DNA of 32,654 nucleotides from Terriglobia bacterium (GCA_020073215.1 JAIQFO010000052.1:1-32654); one strand, 5' to 3'. Shown: positions 7,748 to 17,186, counted from the stretch's first letter. Notes: generated by a model not told the origin, from the letters alone. Made by a program: numbers and translations.

Positions 7748-10700
7748 CTAAGCCTTCTCGATCTTCACGAGGAAGCCTTTAAATTCCGGGGTGAATGCGT
7801 TCGGATCAATCACCGTCGGGGTCAGTTCGTTGGTTAAGGTTTTCGCGGTCTTGCCTTCATCTTCGGCAATCCCGCGGAATCCCCAGTGAATGGGGATTCC
7901 GATCTGGAACATCTCCTTGCCGTCGATCTTCATCGGACGAATACGTCGCGTCACCATGGCTTTCGCGATGTAGTGGCTGCGCGCGCTGGTGACTTTGACT
8001 TTTTCGCCACCTCGAATGCCCATCTTATCCGCCAATTCGACGGGAATTTCGATAAAGGGTTCGGGCACGAGTTGGACATTCATCGGGTTATTTTTCGTCC
8101 AGTAGTGATAGTGCTCGGTCAGGCGATAGGTGGTGCAAATGACATTGAATCCATCCGCCACGGTGCCGTACTTGTCGAAGGGAGTCTTGTACTTTTTCAC
8201 CACTGGATTGGTGGATTGGTTGGGGTGGAGCGGATTCGCAATCGGGCTTTCGATGGGCTCGTAGTATTCGGGGAAAGGCCCATCGTTCATCGGACCGAGC
8301 GGCACGAACAAGCGCCCCACACCCTCGGGATTCATGATGAACGGCCCCATGTGATCTTTGGGAGCAGAGTCGGGCTTGAAATCGGGGACGTCGTTGCCAA
8401 CCCAGCTCTTTTTCGCTTCGTCCCACCAGACCTGGCGACGCGAAGCATCCCACGGCTTGCCATTCAGGTCGCAGGATGCGCGGTTATAAAGGACGCGCCG
8501 GTTCGCCGGCCACGACCAGGCCCAGTTCGGATAGATGCCCAGACCCGAGGGATCGTCGGTTCCTCGCCGCTGCGTCATGGCGCCAGCTTCGGTCCAGGAA
8601 CCGCAGTAGAGCCAATTGCCGGCGAGCGTGGTGCCGTCGTCTTTCAGCCACGCAAAACCCGGGAGTTGCTGTCCGGCCTTGATGGTCGTGTTCGTCTTGG
8701 GGTCGGTGATGTCAGCCAGCGCTTTGCCGTTGATCTCCTTTGCCATTTCGGCAAGCGATGGGTTGTAGGGGTTGGTGTAGGGGAACCACGCATGCATTAT
8801 GGGATCGGGGAACTTGCCCCCTTCCTTCTGATACAGGTCGCGGACCTTCAGGAAAATTGTCGCCAGAATTTCCTGGTCCAACTTCGCTTCGCCGGGCGGC
8901 GGGACAGCAACGTTCTTCCACTGCAGCCAACGCGCGGAGTTGACGAATGTCCCATCCTTCTCGGCAAAACCCGCGCCCGGCAGGCGATAGACCGTCGTGT
9001 TGATCTTCTTCAACTCCTCAGGGGTGATGCCGGGAGCCTTCCAGAATTCGCTCGTCTCGTCGGGATAGATCTCGCAAACCACCAGCCAGTCGGCCTTCTT
9101 CAGCGCTTGAATGTTCTTCTGCGAATCGGGGCCGATCATGACGCCGTTCATGCCGAAGGCGAAGATGCCCTTGATCTTGCCGTCGTACATGTCGTTCCAG
9201 ATATTCACCCACGAGTGATTGCGGTCAATCTTGGGCAGATGGTGGAAGGCCCAGTCGTTCTCTTTAGTCGCCGCGGGGCCATACATCGCCTTGAGGAACG
9301 AGATGGCAAACTTAGGCGTGTTCGACCAGTAGTTAAACGAATCCCAGGGATCGGGCTTGGCTTGCGTGGGCGTGGTGCGCTTCAGGTAGGTAGCGAGGTC
9401 CACATCGCTCGGGGCCGGCATCTTCAGGTAACCGGGAAGGATGTCGAAGACGCCTGCCATGTCGGTGGCGCCCTGAATATTGGAGTGGCCGCGCAACGCA
9501 TTAACGCCGCCACCCGCGCGTCCCACATTCCCCATGAGGAGTTGCAACATCGCCGCGGTACGGATGATCTGCGTGCCGAAGCTGTGCTGCGTCCACCCCA
9601 CCGCGTAGATGATGGTGGCGACTTTCTTCATGTCGCCATCTTTGCGGATGGAGGTGAACAGGTCGGCAGCCTTCAGAAATTGATCCTTCGGAATTCCGGT
9701 AATGCGCTCAACCATCTCCGGTGTATAGCGCTCATACTGCTTCTTCAGCAGTTGATACACGCAGCGTGGATGTTGCAGCGAGAGATCGAAGGCAGTTTTC
9801 GGAGGTAGCGCGGCCGCGGGTGGAGGAGCACCGGGCTTCGCAAGGGCCGGTTTCTCGTGAGGCGAGCCGGTTACGGGCTTGCCGGCAAGGTCGCCGCCCT
9901 CTTCATAGTTCCAAGTCGCTTTGTCGTAGGTCTGCTTCGCTGGATCAAAGCCCGAGTACAGACCGTCTTCGGGCAGCTTGAAGCCATCCTTAATGATGAA
10001 CGCCGCATTGGTGTAGTTGACCAGATAATCGTGCGCGATGCGGTTGTTCTGAATAGCGTAGTTGATCAGGCCGCCAAGGAAGGCAATGTCGGTCCCAGCG
10101 CGAATTTGCAGGAAGAGATCGGCGGTGGAGGCGGTACGCGTCAGCCGCGGATCGACCACGATCATCTTGGCATTGCGGTGGAGCTTGGCCTCGATCGGCC
10201 ACTTGAAACCGCAGGGATGGTTCTCGGCCGGATTGCCGCCCATGATCAGCATCAAGTCCGTGTTCTTGATGTCGATCCAGCCATTGGTCATTGCGCCGCG
10301 TCCGAATGTGGGCCCCAAACTGGAGACCGTGGGGCCGTGTCAAACCCGGGCCTGGTTTTCCAGGTAGCAGACCCCCAGGCTGCGCATGGTCTTGACGACC
10401 AAATAGTTGAACTCGTTAGTGTCGGTGCAACCGCCGGTGAAGGCGATGCCTTCGCAACGATTGACGGTGTGGCCGGCAGCATCGGTTTCGAGGAAGGTGT
10501 CGTCGCGGGTCTTCTTCACCCTCTGCGCGATTTCGCTATAGGCCTGGTCCCACGAAATGTCTTCCCAGTCGGTGGTTCCGGGACGCCGTACCTGCGGCTT
10601 GAGCAGCCGGCGCTCGTTGAGAATGTCCTGCGCCAGAGACGATCCCTTCGGACACAGCGTGCCGCGGTTGATCGGGTGATCGGGATCGCCTTCAACGTGC

Positions 10701-10921
10701 ACGACCTGGGGGATGGCGTTCTTCGCCTTGTCTCCCAGCGTGTAGATGATCACGCCGCAGCTCACGGAACAATAAGGGCAGGTGCTGCGGGTTTCACTGG
10801 CTCGGGAAATCTTAAGCCCCTGGGTCTGGGCGTGGAGAGAGGTCAGGTCGAATCCAAGAACGGAGAGTCCGGCACCCCCTGCCAGAGTCCCTTTCAAAAA
10901 GGTCCTGCGGGAGAACTCCAT
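7748..10921 (-). CDS. fdnG: Formate dehydrogenase-N, catalytic (alpha) subunit, selenocysteine-containing
   Basis: Periplasmic catalytic subunit that oxidises formate to CO2 at a Mo- or W-bis-MGD centre. A naive translation splits the gene in two at an in-frame TGA (10342-10340). The flanking residues ENQARV-[TGA]-HGPTVSSLGPTFGRGAMTN match E. coli FdnG, which has selenocysteine there, so this is Sec194. With read-through the product is 1057 aa, against 1015 in E. coli. The N-terminus has a Tat signal (SRRTFLKG), and a [4Fe-4S] site uses Cys48, Cys51, Cys55 and Cys90. An Ala/Pro-rich insert (KPGAPPPAAALPPK) lies about a third of the way in and accounts for part of the extra length. It is the first gene of the operon, 14 bases before fdnH. 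The Sec machinery (selA, selB, selC, selD) is not in the window and must lie elsewhere. Confidence 0.95.
10311..10342 (-). promoter_or_regulatory. Selenocysteine UGA codon with SECIS-like hairpin
   Basis: On the minus strand the UGA (10342-10340) is followed after 3 bases by GGCCCC (10336-10331). This can pair with GGGGCC (10316-10311) around a 14-base loop containing GGUCU. Bacterial SECIS elements lie immediately 3' of the UGA inside the coding region, and the E. coli fdhF loop also carries GGUCU. The Sec assignment rests mainly on the FdnG alignment; this fold is a hand-drawn candidate. Confidence 0.75.
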
Positions 10922-11295
10922 AACTGCCTCCGCGTTGCGCGATCAGGGAAGTACGGAGTTTATGGTTATGGCCGTCGCGTAGGCGGCCAGCCTGCGCTGC
11001 TCGAATGCGGAGAACTATACATTATGGTTTTCTGCGCCGTCAATGGAGTTTCGCGGTTGGGCTGGAGTCCGGTTTCCGAGTCGCCGGCGGTCGGGAAGTA
11101 AAAGACCAGAAGGGTGCTTGGCGTACTATTCGTCGAAAGAACCGATTATTCCGGGTTGCCGATCATCCATGGGAGCGAGTTGCGTATGCCGACGCAGCCA
11201 GCGCGGCATACGCCGCGAAGGGCAGCAGAGCATGCAGCAAAGGGTTGCGCTTTTAGCCGTTGAGGTGCGCTCTCTGTACCGTCTGTAGAACCGCT
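10922..11295. other. Intergenic region upstream of the formate dehydrogenase operon
   Basis: About 370 bases lie between the 3' end of the AsmA gene and fdnG, both on the minus strand, so the fdnG promoter should be here. I see no convincing -35/-10 pair. The one clear structure is a perfect 10-base inverted repeat, GCGTATGCCG (11182-11191) and CGGCATACGC (11204-11213), with a 12-base loop. Short open frames on the plus strand show no family features. Confidence 0.5.
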
Positions 11296-12933
11296 CTAGT
11301 TGGGCTTCTTTTTCCCGAACAGCCCGCCCAATCCGCCCAGGGGATTGTTCTTGCCGCCTTGCATCAGGCCTTTCAGTTGGTTCCCCATCATCCCCTTCAT
11401 ATCCGGCATAAACTTCGGGTCCGCAGTGGTGCCGGTAATTGCGATGGGGACGCCGCCAGCGCCCATACCGACCGCATGCGTCAGCCCCGCACCCGCGCCC
11501 GCCAGATTCGCCAACATTTTGAAGTCAAGCGCATTGCTGGGGCTGACGGTACCCGCGCCGGTGACCGTTCCCAGCGACGGAATCACCAGGTTGATCTTGT
11601 CGAGGCGCGTGCCTTCGGGAGCGTACCGCACATCGGAACTCAGGTTCTGGATGGTGGTGTCATTGCCGGTTTGCTTGCCGGTCAGCGCGGAGATGGCCGA
11701 GAGTTTCGATCCGAGGTTGAAGTTGGCCAGAGCCGCGTTGCTCATCTTTATCCAGCCGGTTGAGACCAGCTTGTCGAGCGGACCGACGGAGTCGAGTTCC
11801 ACCGAAAGCGTTCCGCCTTTGAGCTTCGAGCCGGTGGGAAGAACCACCCCGAGCGCAGGCAGCATGGCTTCGAGGTCATCGACCGGCATGGCTTCTCCGT
11901 GCAGCTTGGTGCGGATGGAAGTGGTGTCGCCTTGCATATCGTAAGTGCCCGTGAGCTTCGCCAGCGCCTTGCCGATCGAGACGTCGCCCTGCATCACCTT
12001 TCCCGACTCACTCTTCAGGTTATGCTCGACGGCGAAGACAACCTGCACCGGCACTCCCGCGGGCGAGCCTTTGGGAACCAGCTTTAACGACGTCGCCTTC
12101 AGGGTTCCATTGGCCTTCGCCAGGTGGCCGTCGGAAGTCAGCGTGCCGTCGAAATCAGCCGAGCCCGCGATGCCCAGCTCCTGATCGACGAGCGCGGACT
12201 GGGCGAGATCAAGCTTTTTGAGGCTCAACTTTGCCTGCACCGGCGTGAGGGTGGTATCGGTCGAGTTGATCGGACCGGCATTGCCGTCGACCTTCAGGCT
12301 GCCGCCGCCCGGCAGGCGCGCAGAAGCGGTCACAGGGAATGCGCTGGTAAATGAAAAATCGCGCATCGAAATGTCGACCTTGTCATACACGACGGGTTTT
12401 CGCTTGCCGGAAATCGATCCTAGGGAGATGGCTCCGTCCGTCAGGTCGAGCTTGGCCACGTGCACGTTGGCCGGTGCGCTCGACGGTGCGCTGGACCGTG
12501 TTTCCGCTGCTTTGGCGGGGGGCGTCGCCTGATTTCCCGACGCCTGATTTCCGAGCGACGAGAAATTCCAAAGGCCCTCGCGGTTGCGCAGCAACATAAT
12601 TTCCGGATGCTCGATCGTCAGGTGGGTAACGTTGAGCTGCTTGCTGAAAATGAGCGGCATCAGTTCCACGCCCACCTTCAGCGATTTCGCCTGGATAAAC
12701 GGTGAGCTGCTGAACTTGGGATCGTCGGCGATGGAGAGCTGGTTGGCTTCCACGCTGCCCGAGAGGATGCTCAGGCTTAAATTGCCAACTTTCACTGGCC
12801 TTCCCAGAGCCGAGCTGAGGTTCGACTCAATCTGGGGACGAAAACTGTTGACGTTCACCAGGAACGGGACCGCGATGGCGGCCACAATCAACAGGGCGAC
12901 GACGATGCCGACAACTTTGACAACGGTTTTCAC
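11296..12933 (-). CDS. AsmA family protein
   Basis: AsmA-like envelope protein of 545 aa. This family includes large beta-rich proteins thought to help move phospholipids or maintain the outer membrane. One N-terminal membrane segment (VVGIVVALLIVAAIAVPFLVNVN) leads to the AsmA hallmark FRPQIESNLSSALGRPVKVG and LSLSILSG. The middle is a long series of beta-strand-like segments, and the C-terminus ends in a Gly/Lys-rich tail (LGGLGGLFGKKKPN). Residues GNQASGNQA come from an imperfect 15-base tandem duplication (12526-12555), and APSSAPA from a 12-base one (12472-12495). The gene is divergent from the M20 peptidase gene, and it is the nearest gene upstream of fdnG, although nothing ties the two functionally. 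The family is clear; the exact role is not. Confidence 0.88.
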   Translation of the reverse strand: MKTVVKVVGIVVALLIVAAIAVPFLVNVNSFRPQIESNLSSALGRPVKVGNLSLSILSGSVEANQLSIADDPKFSSSPFIQAKSLKVGVELMPLIFSKQLNVTHLTIEHPEIMLLRNREGLWNFSSLGNQASGNQATPPAKAAETRSSAPSSAPANVHVAKLDLTDGAISLGSISGKRKPVVYDKVDISMRDFSFTSAFPVTASARLPGGGSLKVDGNAGPINSTDTTLTPVQAKLSLKKLDLAQSALVDQELGIAGSADFDGTLTSDGHLAKANGTLKATSLKLVPKGSPAGVPVQVVFAVEHNLKSESGKVMQGDVSIGKALAKLTGTYDMQGDTTSIRTKLHGEAMPVDDLEAMLPALGVVLPTGSKLKGGTLSVELDSVGPLDKLVSTGWIKMSNAALANFNLGSKLSAISALTGKQTGNDTTIQNLSSDVRYAPEGTRLDKINLVIPSLGTVTGAGTVSPSNALDFKMLANLAGAGAGLTHAVGMGAGGVPIAITGTTADPKFMPDMKGMMGNQLKGLMQGGKNNPLGGLGGLFGKKKPN

Positions 12934-13040
12934 GGGGGGTACCTCCTACCACGGGATTCGACGGAGAACGGGGTGGATAGGGAATCCGACGACAGTCTAT
13001 CAAACCTAAGCACGTGTGGGGATGGGCGCCCCGGGTTTGC

Positions 13041-13094
13041 GTAGGGACAGCCGCCCCCGGCTGTCCAGGCCGGGCGAAGCTCGGCAGCCGTAGG
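13041..13094. repeat. Palindromic repeat, GGACAGCCG family (copy 1)
   Basis: GGACAGCCG (13045-13053) and CGGCTGTCC (13058-13066) form a perfect 9-base stem with a CCCC loop. A second G/C-rich part (GCGAAGCTCGGCAGCC) follows. The same two-part element recurs at 29834-29886. It lies in the divergent AsmA/M20 gap, 37 bases before the peptidase start. Confidence 0.8.
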
Positions 13095-13130
13095 GGAAGC
13101 AACCCTCACGTTATAAGATAGGCGCAAAGC

Positions 13131-14402
13131 ATGGAACCCGTTCCCCAAGAGGCGCTCTCGGATTTGCATTCCCCGGTGCAAGAGGCAGTCGCGCGACTCG
13201 CCGGCTTGCCGGAGGTGCGTGCCGCGTTCGACCGCTTCCGCGCGCAGGAACCGCAGTTTGCGCTGTGGCAGATGGAGGCGACGCGGGTGGCCGCGCCTCC
13301 CTTCGGAGAATCGGCGCGTGGCCTTTGGCTGGCGGATCGTTTCCGCGAACTCGGGCTCATCGACGTGCAGGTGGATGAGGTCGGCAACGTGTTCGGCATT
13401 CATCCCGGCGGCGGCAGCCGTTACGTCGCGCTTAGTGCGCATATCGATACCGTGTTTCCGGCGGCCACCCCCTTGCACGTCCGGCAGCAGGGCAGCCGGT
13501 TGTATGGCCCGGGAGTCGCCGACAACGGCGCCGGCATTACGGCGATGCTGGCCGTGGCCAGCGTGCTGGCGAACGGGCGCATTGCGCACGGTCTGCCCTT
13601 CTTGTTCATTGGGAACGTCGGGGAAGAAGGTGAAGGCGATCTACGCGGCATGAGACATGTATTCGCGACGCCGCGCTGGCGGGACGCGATTGCCTATAGC
13701 GTGATTGTCGATGGCGCCGGAACCGACACCGTGGTGGCCGAGGCCCTGGGCAGCCGCCGCTTCGAGGTGATGGTGCGCGGTCCGGGGGGGCACTCCTGGA
13801 GCGACTTCGGCGCGCCCAATCCGATTATTGCGCTCTCTCGCGCCATTGAAGTCCTCAGTCAAACGCCGGTTCCCACCGCGCCCAAGACCACGTTTAATGT
13901 CGGCGTGATTCGTGGCGGAACTTCCGTGAATTCGATTCCGGAATCCGCCAGCATGAGAGTCGATCTGCGCTCCACCTCGATGGCGGAAATTGACCGGTTG
14001 GAGCGGGTGCTGCGCCTCGCTTTGGAACAGGCGGTCGCGTTGGAGAATCGCGCGGCGGCTCAGACCGAAACTCGGCGGCCGCCAGCCCCGCAGAGCCGGA
14101 TGCTGCGGAGCGAAGTGCTGGAGATTGGGAATCGTCCCGCGGGCGAACTGGCTCCGGATGCGCGCCTGCTGAAGGTGATTCGCGCTGTGGATGCGCAGCT
14201 AGGCAATAACGCGCAAGTGCAGCGCGCGTCGACCGACGCCAACATTCCGCTGTCGCTCGGTCGCGAGGCCATCGCCATCGGAGGCGGCGGCTCCGGAGGC
14301 GGCGCCCACACGTTGCAAGAATGGTTCGACTGCAATGGACGAGGCCTGGGGCTGAGGCGCATTCTGCTTACAATGCTGGCACTATCGGGAGTGAGAGAAT
14401 GA
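13131..14402 (+). CDS. M20 family metallopeptidase (PepT-like)
   Basis: Zinc-dependent aminopeptidase/amidase of the M20 family, probably cytoplasmic since no signal peptide is seen. Metal-site residues are in place: His104 and Asp106 in SAHIDTVFP, Asp131 in GVADNGAG, the Glu165-Glu166 pair in GNVGEEGEGDLRG (catalytic base and ligand), Asp194 in VIVDG, and a final His in GGGAHTLQEW. The dimerisation domain begins around VMVRGPGGHSWSDFG with its conserved His221. At 423 aa it fits tripeptidase-like members. Its stop codon overlaps the next gene's ATG (ATGA at 14399-14402), so peptidase and amidohydrolase are translationally coupled. Substrate unknown. Confidence 0.93.
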   Translation: MEPVPQEALSDLHSPVQEAVARLAGLPEVRAAFDRFRAQEPQFALWQMEATRVAAPPFGESARGLWLADRFRELGLIDVQVDEVGNVFGIHPGGGSRYVALSAHIDTVFPAATPLHVRQQGSRLYGPGVADNGAGITAMLAVASVLANGRIAHGLPFLFIGNVGEEGEGDLRGMRHVFATPRWRDAIAYSVIVDGAGTDTVVAEALGSRRFEVMVRGPGGHSWSDFGAPNPIIALSRAIEVLSQTPVPTAPKTTFNVGVIRGGTSVNSIPESASMRVDLRSTSMAEIDRLERVLRLALEQAVALENRAAAQTETRRPPAPQSRMLRSEVLEIGNRPAGELAPDARLLKVIRAVDAQLGNNAQVQRASTDANIPLSLGREAIAIGGGGSGGGAHTLQEWFDCNGRGLGLRRILLTMLALSGVRE

Positions 14403-16138
14403 TGATGCGAATCGCTCCGACTCTACTTCTACTACTGGCCGCGGCCTGTGTTCTGCAGGCGCAGAACGGCGTCCCCATGCAGAACGCTCCGAAGCCGAAA
14501 GCCGACCTGATCTTTGCCCACGGCAACATCTATACCGGGGTGGTCGATCCGGCCGCCTCGTTGGGATCGGGCAAACGCGCGGAGGCGCTCGCGATCCGTG
14601 GCGACCGCATCCTCGCCGTGGGCATGCCCGACGAGATCATGAAGTGGAAGGGGCCAGAGACGAAGGTTGTGGATCTCGGTGGCCACTTCGTCATGCCCGG
14701 CTTCAATGACGCCCACATGCACCTGGCCAGCGCGGGTCTGGAGAAGATGACCGTGAATCTGGTCGGCGTCAAAACATTGGATGAGTTCCGCGAACGGCTG
14801 CGGGCCAAGTGCGAGGCTGCCGAGCCTTTGGATTGGGTCGTGGGGGAAGGCTGGGACGAAACGCTGTGGCCGGTCAAGGTCCTGCCCACGCGCTGGGATC
14901 TCGACGAGGTGAGCGGCAAGCACCCGGTTTACCTCGTACGCGTTGACGGACACATTGGCGTGGCCAACACCCGCGCCTTGCAGGTCGCCAGCGTCACCGT
15001 CGCCAGTCGCGATCCGGAGGGCGGAAAGATCGATCGCGATGAAGCGGGCACGCCCAACGGCATTCTGCGTGAGAAAGCGCAGGACGCGGTGCGAGCGGTC
15101 ATCCCCAAACCGACGCACGAGAAGCGGAGGCAAGCCATCGAACTGGCGCTCGCGGATTTGGCGAGTCACGGCATCACCTCTGCGCAGGACAACTCGCAGT
15201 GGGAAGACTTTGAGATCTACGAGGAACTCGAGGCCGGCGGAAAGCTGACGGCGAGAATTTCAGAATGGCTGCCTTTCGACGACTCGATCGAAGACCTGAA
15301 CAGCAAGCGCAACTCGCATCCCGCTTCTGACAACATGCTGCACACCGGCATGTTGAAAGGTTTCATGGATGGTTCGCTGGGCTCGAAGACGGCCGCGTTG
15401 CTTGAGCCCTACAGCGACGATCCGAAGAACAGCGGCCTGCCGCAATACGAAGCGGCCAAGCTGAATGCGATGACCAGGGAGCGGGTGCTCGCCGGATACC
15501 AGATCGGCTTCCACGCCATCGGCGACAAAGGCGTGCAGATGGCGCTCGACGCCTTCGCCGAGGCGGAGAAAGCAGCCAAAGAAGCCAACGTCAAAGCGGC
15601 AGACGGAGGCAATAAGAATGATTACCGGCTGCGCATCGAGCACGCGCAGGTCACCACGCCGCAACAGATTCTGCGTTTCAAGGAACTGAAGGTCGTCGCA
15701 TCCATGCAGCCGAGCCATCTGCTCACGGATATGAACTGGGCCGAGTCGCGTCTGGGAGCGAAGCGGGCCGAGCATTCCTATGCGTGGGCTGAGTTCGATC
15801 GACACGGTGTGGTGCTCGCTTTTGGAACGGATTATCCGGTCGAACCGGTTACGCCGTTTCGCGGAATTTATTCATCCCTTACCCGCACCAGTGAAGACGG
15901 AAAGAAAAGCTATTATCCCGCGGAAAAACTGAACATCGAGCAGGCGATTGCCGCCTACACGACGGGCGCGGCCTATGCCGAGTTCGCTGAAAAGGAAAAA
16001 GGCAAGCTGGAGCCGGGCATGCTGGCCGACATTGTCGTTCTCGATCAGGACATCACGGCGGCGCCGCCGACGAAAATTCTGGCCACAAAAGTTCTGCGGA
16101 CCGTAGTCGGCGGCAAGACTGTGTACGAAGCCAAGTAG
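14399..16138 (+). CDS. YtcJ-like amidohydrolase, exported
   Basis: Metal-dependent hydrolase of the amidohydrolase superfamily (amidohydrolase_3, YtcJ-like), 579 aa. The N-terminus MMMRIAPTLLLLLAAACVLQAQ is a signal peptide, either type I or a loose lipobox at LAAAC, so the enzyme is periplasmic or membrane-anchored. Metal-site motifs are His106-x-His108 in FNDAHMHLASAG, GFHAIGDKG, EHAQ and FGTDYPVEPVTPF. The start chosen is the ATG at 14399, which overlaps the upstream TGA and follows GGGAGTGAGAGA. A GTG start at 14321 would run deep into the peptidase gene and is unlikely. Three consecutive ATGs make the exact initiator ambiguous. It is cotranscribed with the M20 peptidase. Substrate unknown. 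Confidence 0.92.
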   Translation: MMMRIAPTLLLLLAAACVLQAQNGVPMQNAPKPKADLIFAHGNIYTGVVDPAASLGSGKRAEALAIRGDRILAVGMPDEIMKWKGPETKVVDLGGHFVMPGFNDAHMHLASAGLEKMTVNLVGVKTLDEFRERLRAKCEAAEPLDWVVGEGWDETLWPVKVLPTRWDLDEVSGKHPVYLVRVDGHIGVANTRALQVASVTVASRDPEGGKIDRDEAGTPNGILREKAQDAVRAVIPKPTHEKRRQAIELALADLASHGITSAQDNSQWEDFEIYEELEAGGKLTARISEWLPFDDSIEDLNSKRNSHPASDNMLHTGMLKGFMDGSLGSKTAALLEPYSDDPKNSGLPQYEAAKLNAMTRERVLAGYQIGFHAIGDKGVQMALDAFAEAEKAAKEANVKAADGGNKNDYRLRIEHAQVTTPQQILRFKELKVVASMQPSHLLTDMNWAESRLGAKRAEHSYAWAEFDRHGVVLAFGTDYPVEPVTPFRGIYSSLTRTSEDGKKSYYPAEKLNIEQAIAAYTTGAAYAEFAEKEKGKLEPGMLADIVVLDQDITAAPPTKILATKVLRTVVGGKTVYEAK

Positions 16139-16147
16139 AATCAGGTT

Positions 16148-16214
16148 ATCGGGTGATCGTGTAGCAACATCCGTCCTCAAATGACCCGATGACCCGATGT
16201 CCCGATCACCCGAT
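16148..16214. repeat. Inverted repeat, TCGGGTGATC family (copy 1)
   Basis: ATCGGGTGATC (16148-16158) and GATCACCCGAT (16204-16214) are perfect 11-base reverse complements. Short CCCGAT units recur between them. A related element is at 24836-24908. The ATG of the next gene lies inside it. Confidence 0.8.
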
Positions 16215-16514
16215 CCCCGTGAACGCGCGTTTCTCATCGGCGCCCCGCTGGCCATCATTCCGGCGTTGGCGTTCCTTCCGGCCGTGATGTTCCTGATTGT
16301 TTTTCCCCAAGTTGCGCACGGGCGAGCGATTGGAATGTTCGCGTTGCCGGCCTGCGCGCTGGCCAGTTGTCTCGGACTGTGGAAGCTGGCACTGGGTGCG
16401 GTCGAGAAGCCGTGGGGAATCTTCAACGTCTTGAGTTTTGGGGCTCTGTTCGTGCTACTGGTCATCGCCGGCTATACCGGCTTATTTCTGGCCCTGATGA
16501 CGCTGAAACTGTAG
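16197..16514 (+). CDS. Small hydrophobic membrane protein, unknown function
   Basis: A 105-residue protein I do not recognise. It has three probable membrane segments (about residues 13-36, 43-62 and 76-102), short polar loops, and no cofactor or catalytic motif. The first nine residues (MSRSPDPRE) are encoded partly by the CCCGAT repeat, so the start has been captured from the repeat or the annotated N-terminus is wrong. It begins 58 bases after the amidohydrolase stop on the same strand and could be the last gene of that operon. Coding status is supported by the consistent hydrophobic pattern only. Confidence 0.65.
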   Translation: MSRSPDPRERAFLIGAPLAIIPALAFLPAVMFLIVFPQVAHGRAIGMFALPACALASCLGLWKLALGAVEKPWGIFNVLSFGALFVLLVIAGYTGLFLALMTLKL

Positions 16515-16558
16515 CAGCCCAGGGAATCATCACATCCAGCGAGTTTAACGATCACAGC

Positions 16559-16663
16559 ATTGTCGCTGATCGTGTGAGATTCGTATCAGGTCATCGCTTT
16601 AGCGATGACGCCAAAAGACGCCCAAGAAGTCGCCTTTAGGCGCTGGGGTTGAATGTCGGTTCC
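16559..16663 (+). repeat. REP element A (5' of RAYT)
   Basis: It has the order TGTGAGATTCGTATCAGG, then hairpin TCATCGCTTTAGCGATGA (16591-16608), a 22-base spacer, then hairpin CGCCTTTAGGCG (16631-16642). The tail GGGG-TTGAATGTCGGT contains the transposase start codon. Copy C at 17294-17398 is in the same orientation; copies B and D are inverted. Confidence 0.88.
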
Positions 16664-17186
16664 CATTCGCAACGCCGATCGGTCACACGTCATCGCCCGT
16701 GATCGTACATTCTTCGTCACTTCCTCGACTTGCGAGAAACGAGGCCTCCTGCAATCCGCCCGTGCAGCAACCTTATTCATCGACGTCCTCTATCACTATC
16801 GCCAGCTGCAGAAATATCTTCTCCACGAATTTGTGATCATGCCCGACCACTTCCATGTGCTGCTCACTGTCGGCACGGAGATGTCCGTTGAGAAGGCGGT
16901 TCAGCTGATCAAAGGCGGCTTCGCGTTTCGGGCAGGACGCGAACTCGGGTTCCGCGCGCCGTTCTGGCAAAAGGGATTTTCGGAGATCCGGGTGCATGAC
17001 CGGGATGCCTTCTTGGATATTCGAAAATATATTCACACCAATCCGGTGAAGCGATTCCTGGTGACAGTAGACACCGATTATCCGTATTCCTCGGTGAGAT
17101 CAGGATTTGAACTCGACCCGCCGCCGCAGCGCCTAAAGGCGCTTCCGGAGAGTGCCGCTTTCGGCATCGCTAAAGCGATGCCCTGA
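16653..17186 (+). CDS. REP-associated tyrosine transposase (RAYT, Y1_Tnp/IS200-like)
   Basis: Single-strand DNA transposase of the HUH/Y1 class associated with REP palindromes, 177 aa. The HUH motif is His66-Phe-His68 in VIMPDHFHVLLTV, and the catalytic tyrosine is probably Tyr126 in DIRKYIHTNPVKR, both in the usual RAYT arrangement. Other family features are RTFFVTSST near the N-terminus, LIKGGFAFR, and FWQKGFSEIRVHD. The ATG at 16653 is the first possible start after an in-frame TGA and lies inside REP copy A. Residues from about 160 to the end (RLKALPESAAFGIAKAMP) are encoded by REP copy B, which also supplies the stop codon. The gene looks intact. RAYTs are known to be domesticated single-copy genes that act on their flanking REPs. 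Confidence 0.93.
   Translation: MSVPIRNADRSHVIARDRTFFVTSSTCEKRGLLQSARAATLFIDVLYHYRQLQKYLLHEFVIMPDHFHVLLTVGTEMSVEKAVQLIKGGFAFRAGRELGFRAPFWQKGFSEIRVHDRDAFLDIRKYIHTNPVKRFLVTVDTDYPYSSVRSGFELDPPPQRLKALPESAAFGIAKAMP

Noticed and set aside
7886..9808. 640-residue open frame on the plus strand opposite fdnG
   Set aside because: It is antisense to a fully conserved gene, rich in Arg/Gly/His with no domain features. Such long shadow frames arise from GC-rich codon bias.
7748..10921. fdnG as a broken gene with a premature stop
   Set aside because: The stop is TGA at the exact Sec position, with conserved residues on both sides and no frame change.
11005..11256. Small plus-strand open frame upstream of fdnG
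   Set aside because: The 83 residues are Arg/Ala-rich with no motif, no ribosome-binding site and a hairpin inside. Not supported as a gene.
14321..14398. Earlier GTG start for the amidohydrolase
   Set aside because: It would overlap the peptidase gene by 82 bases and hide a clear signal peptide. The ATGA overlap at 14399 is the natural start.
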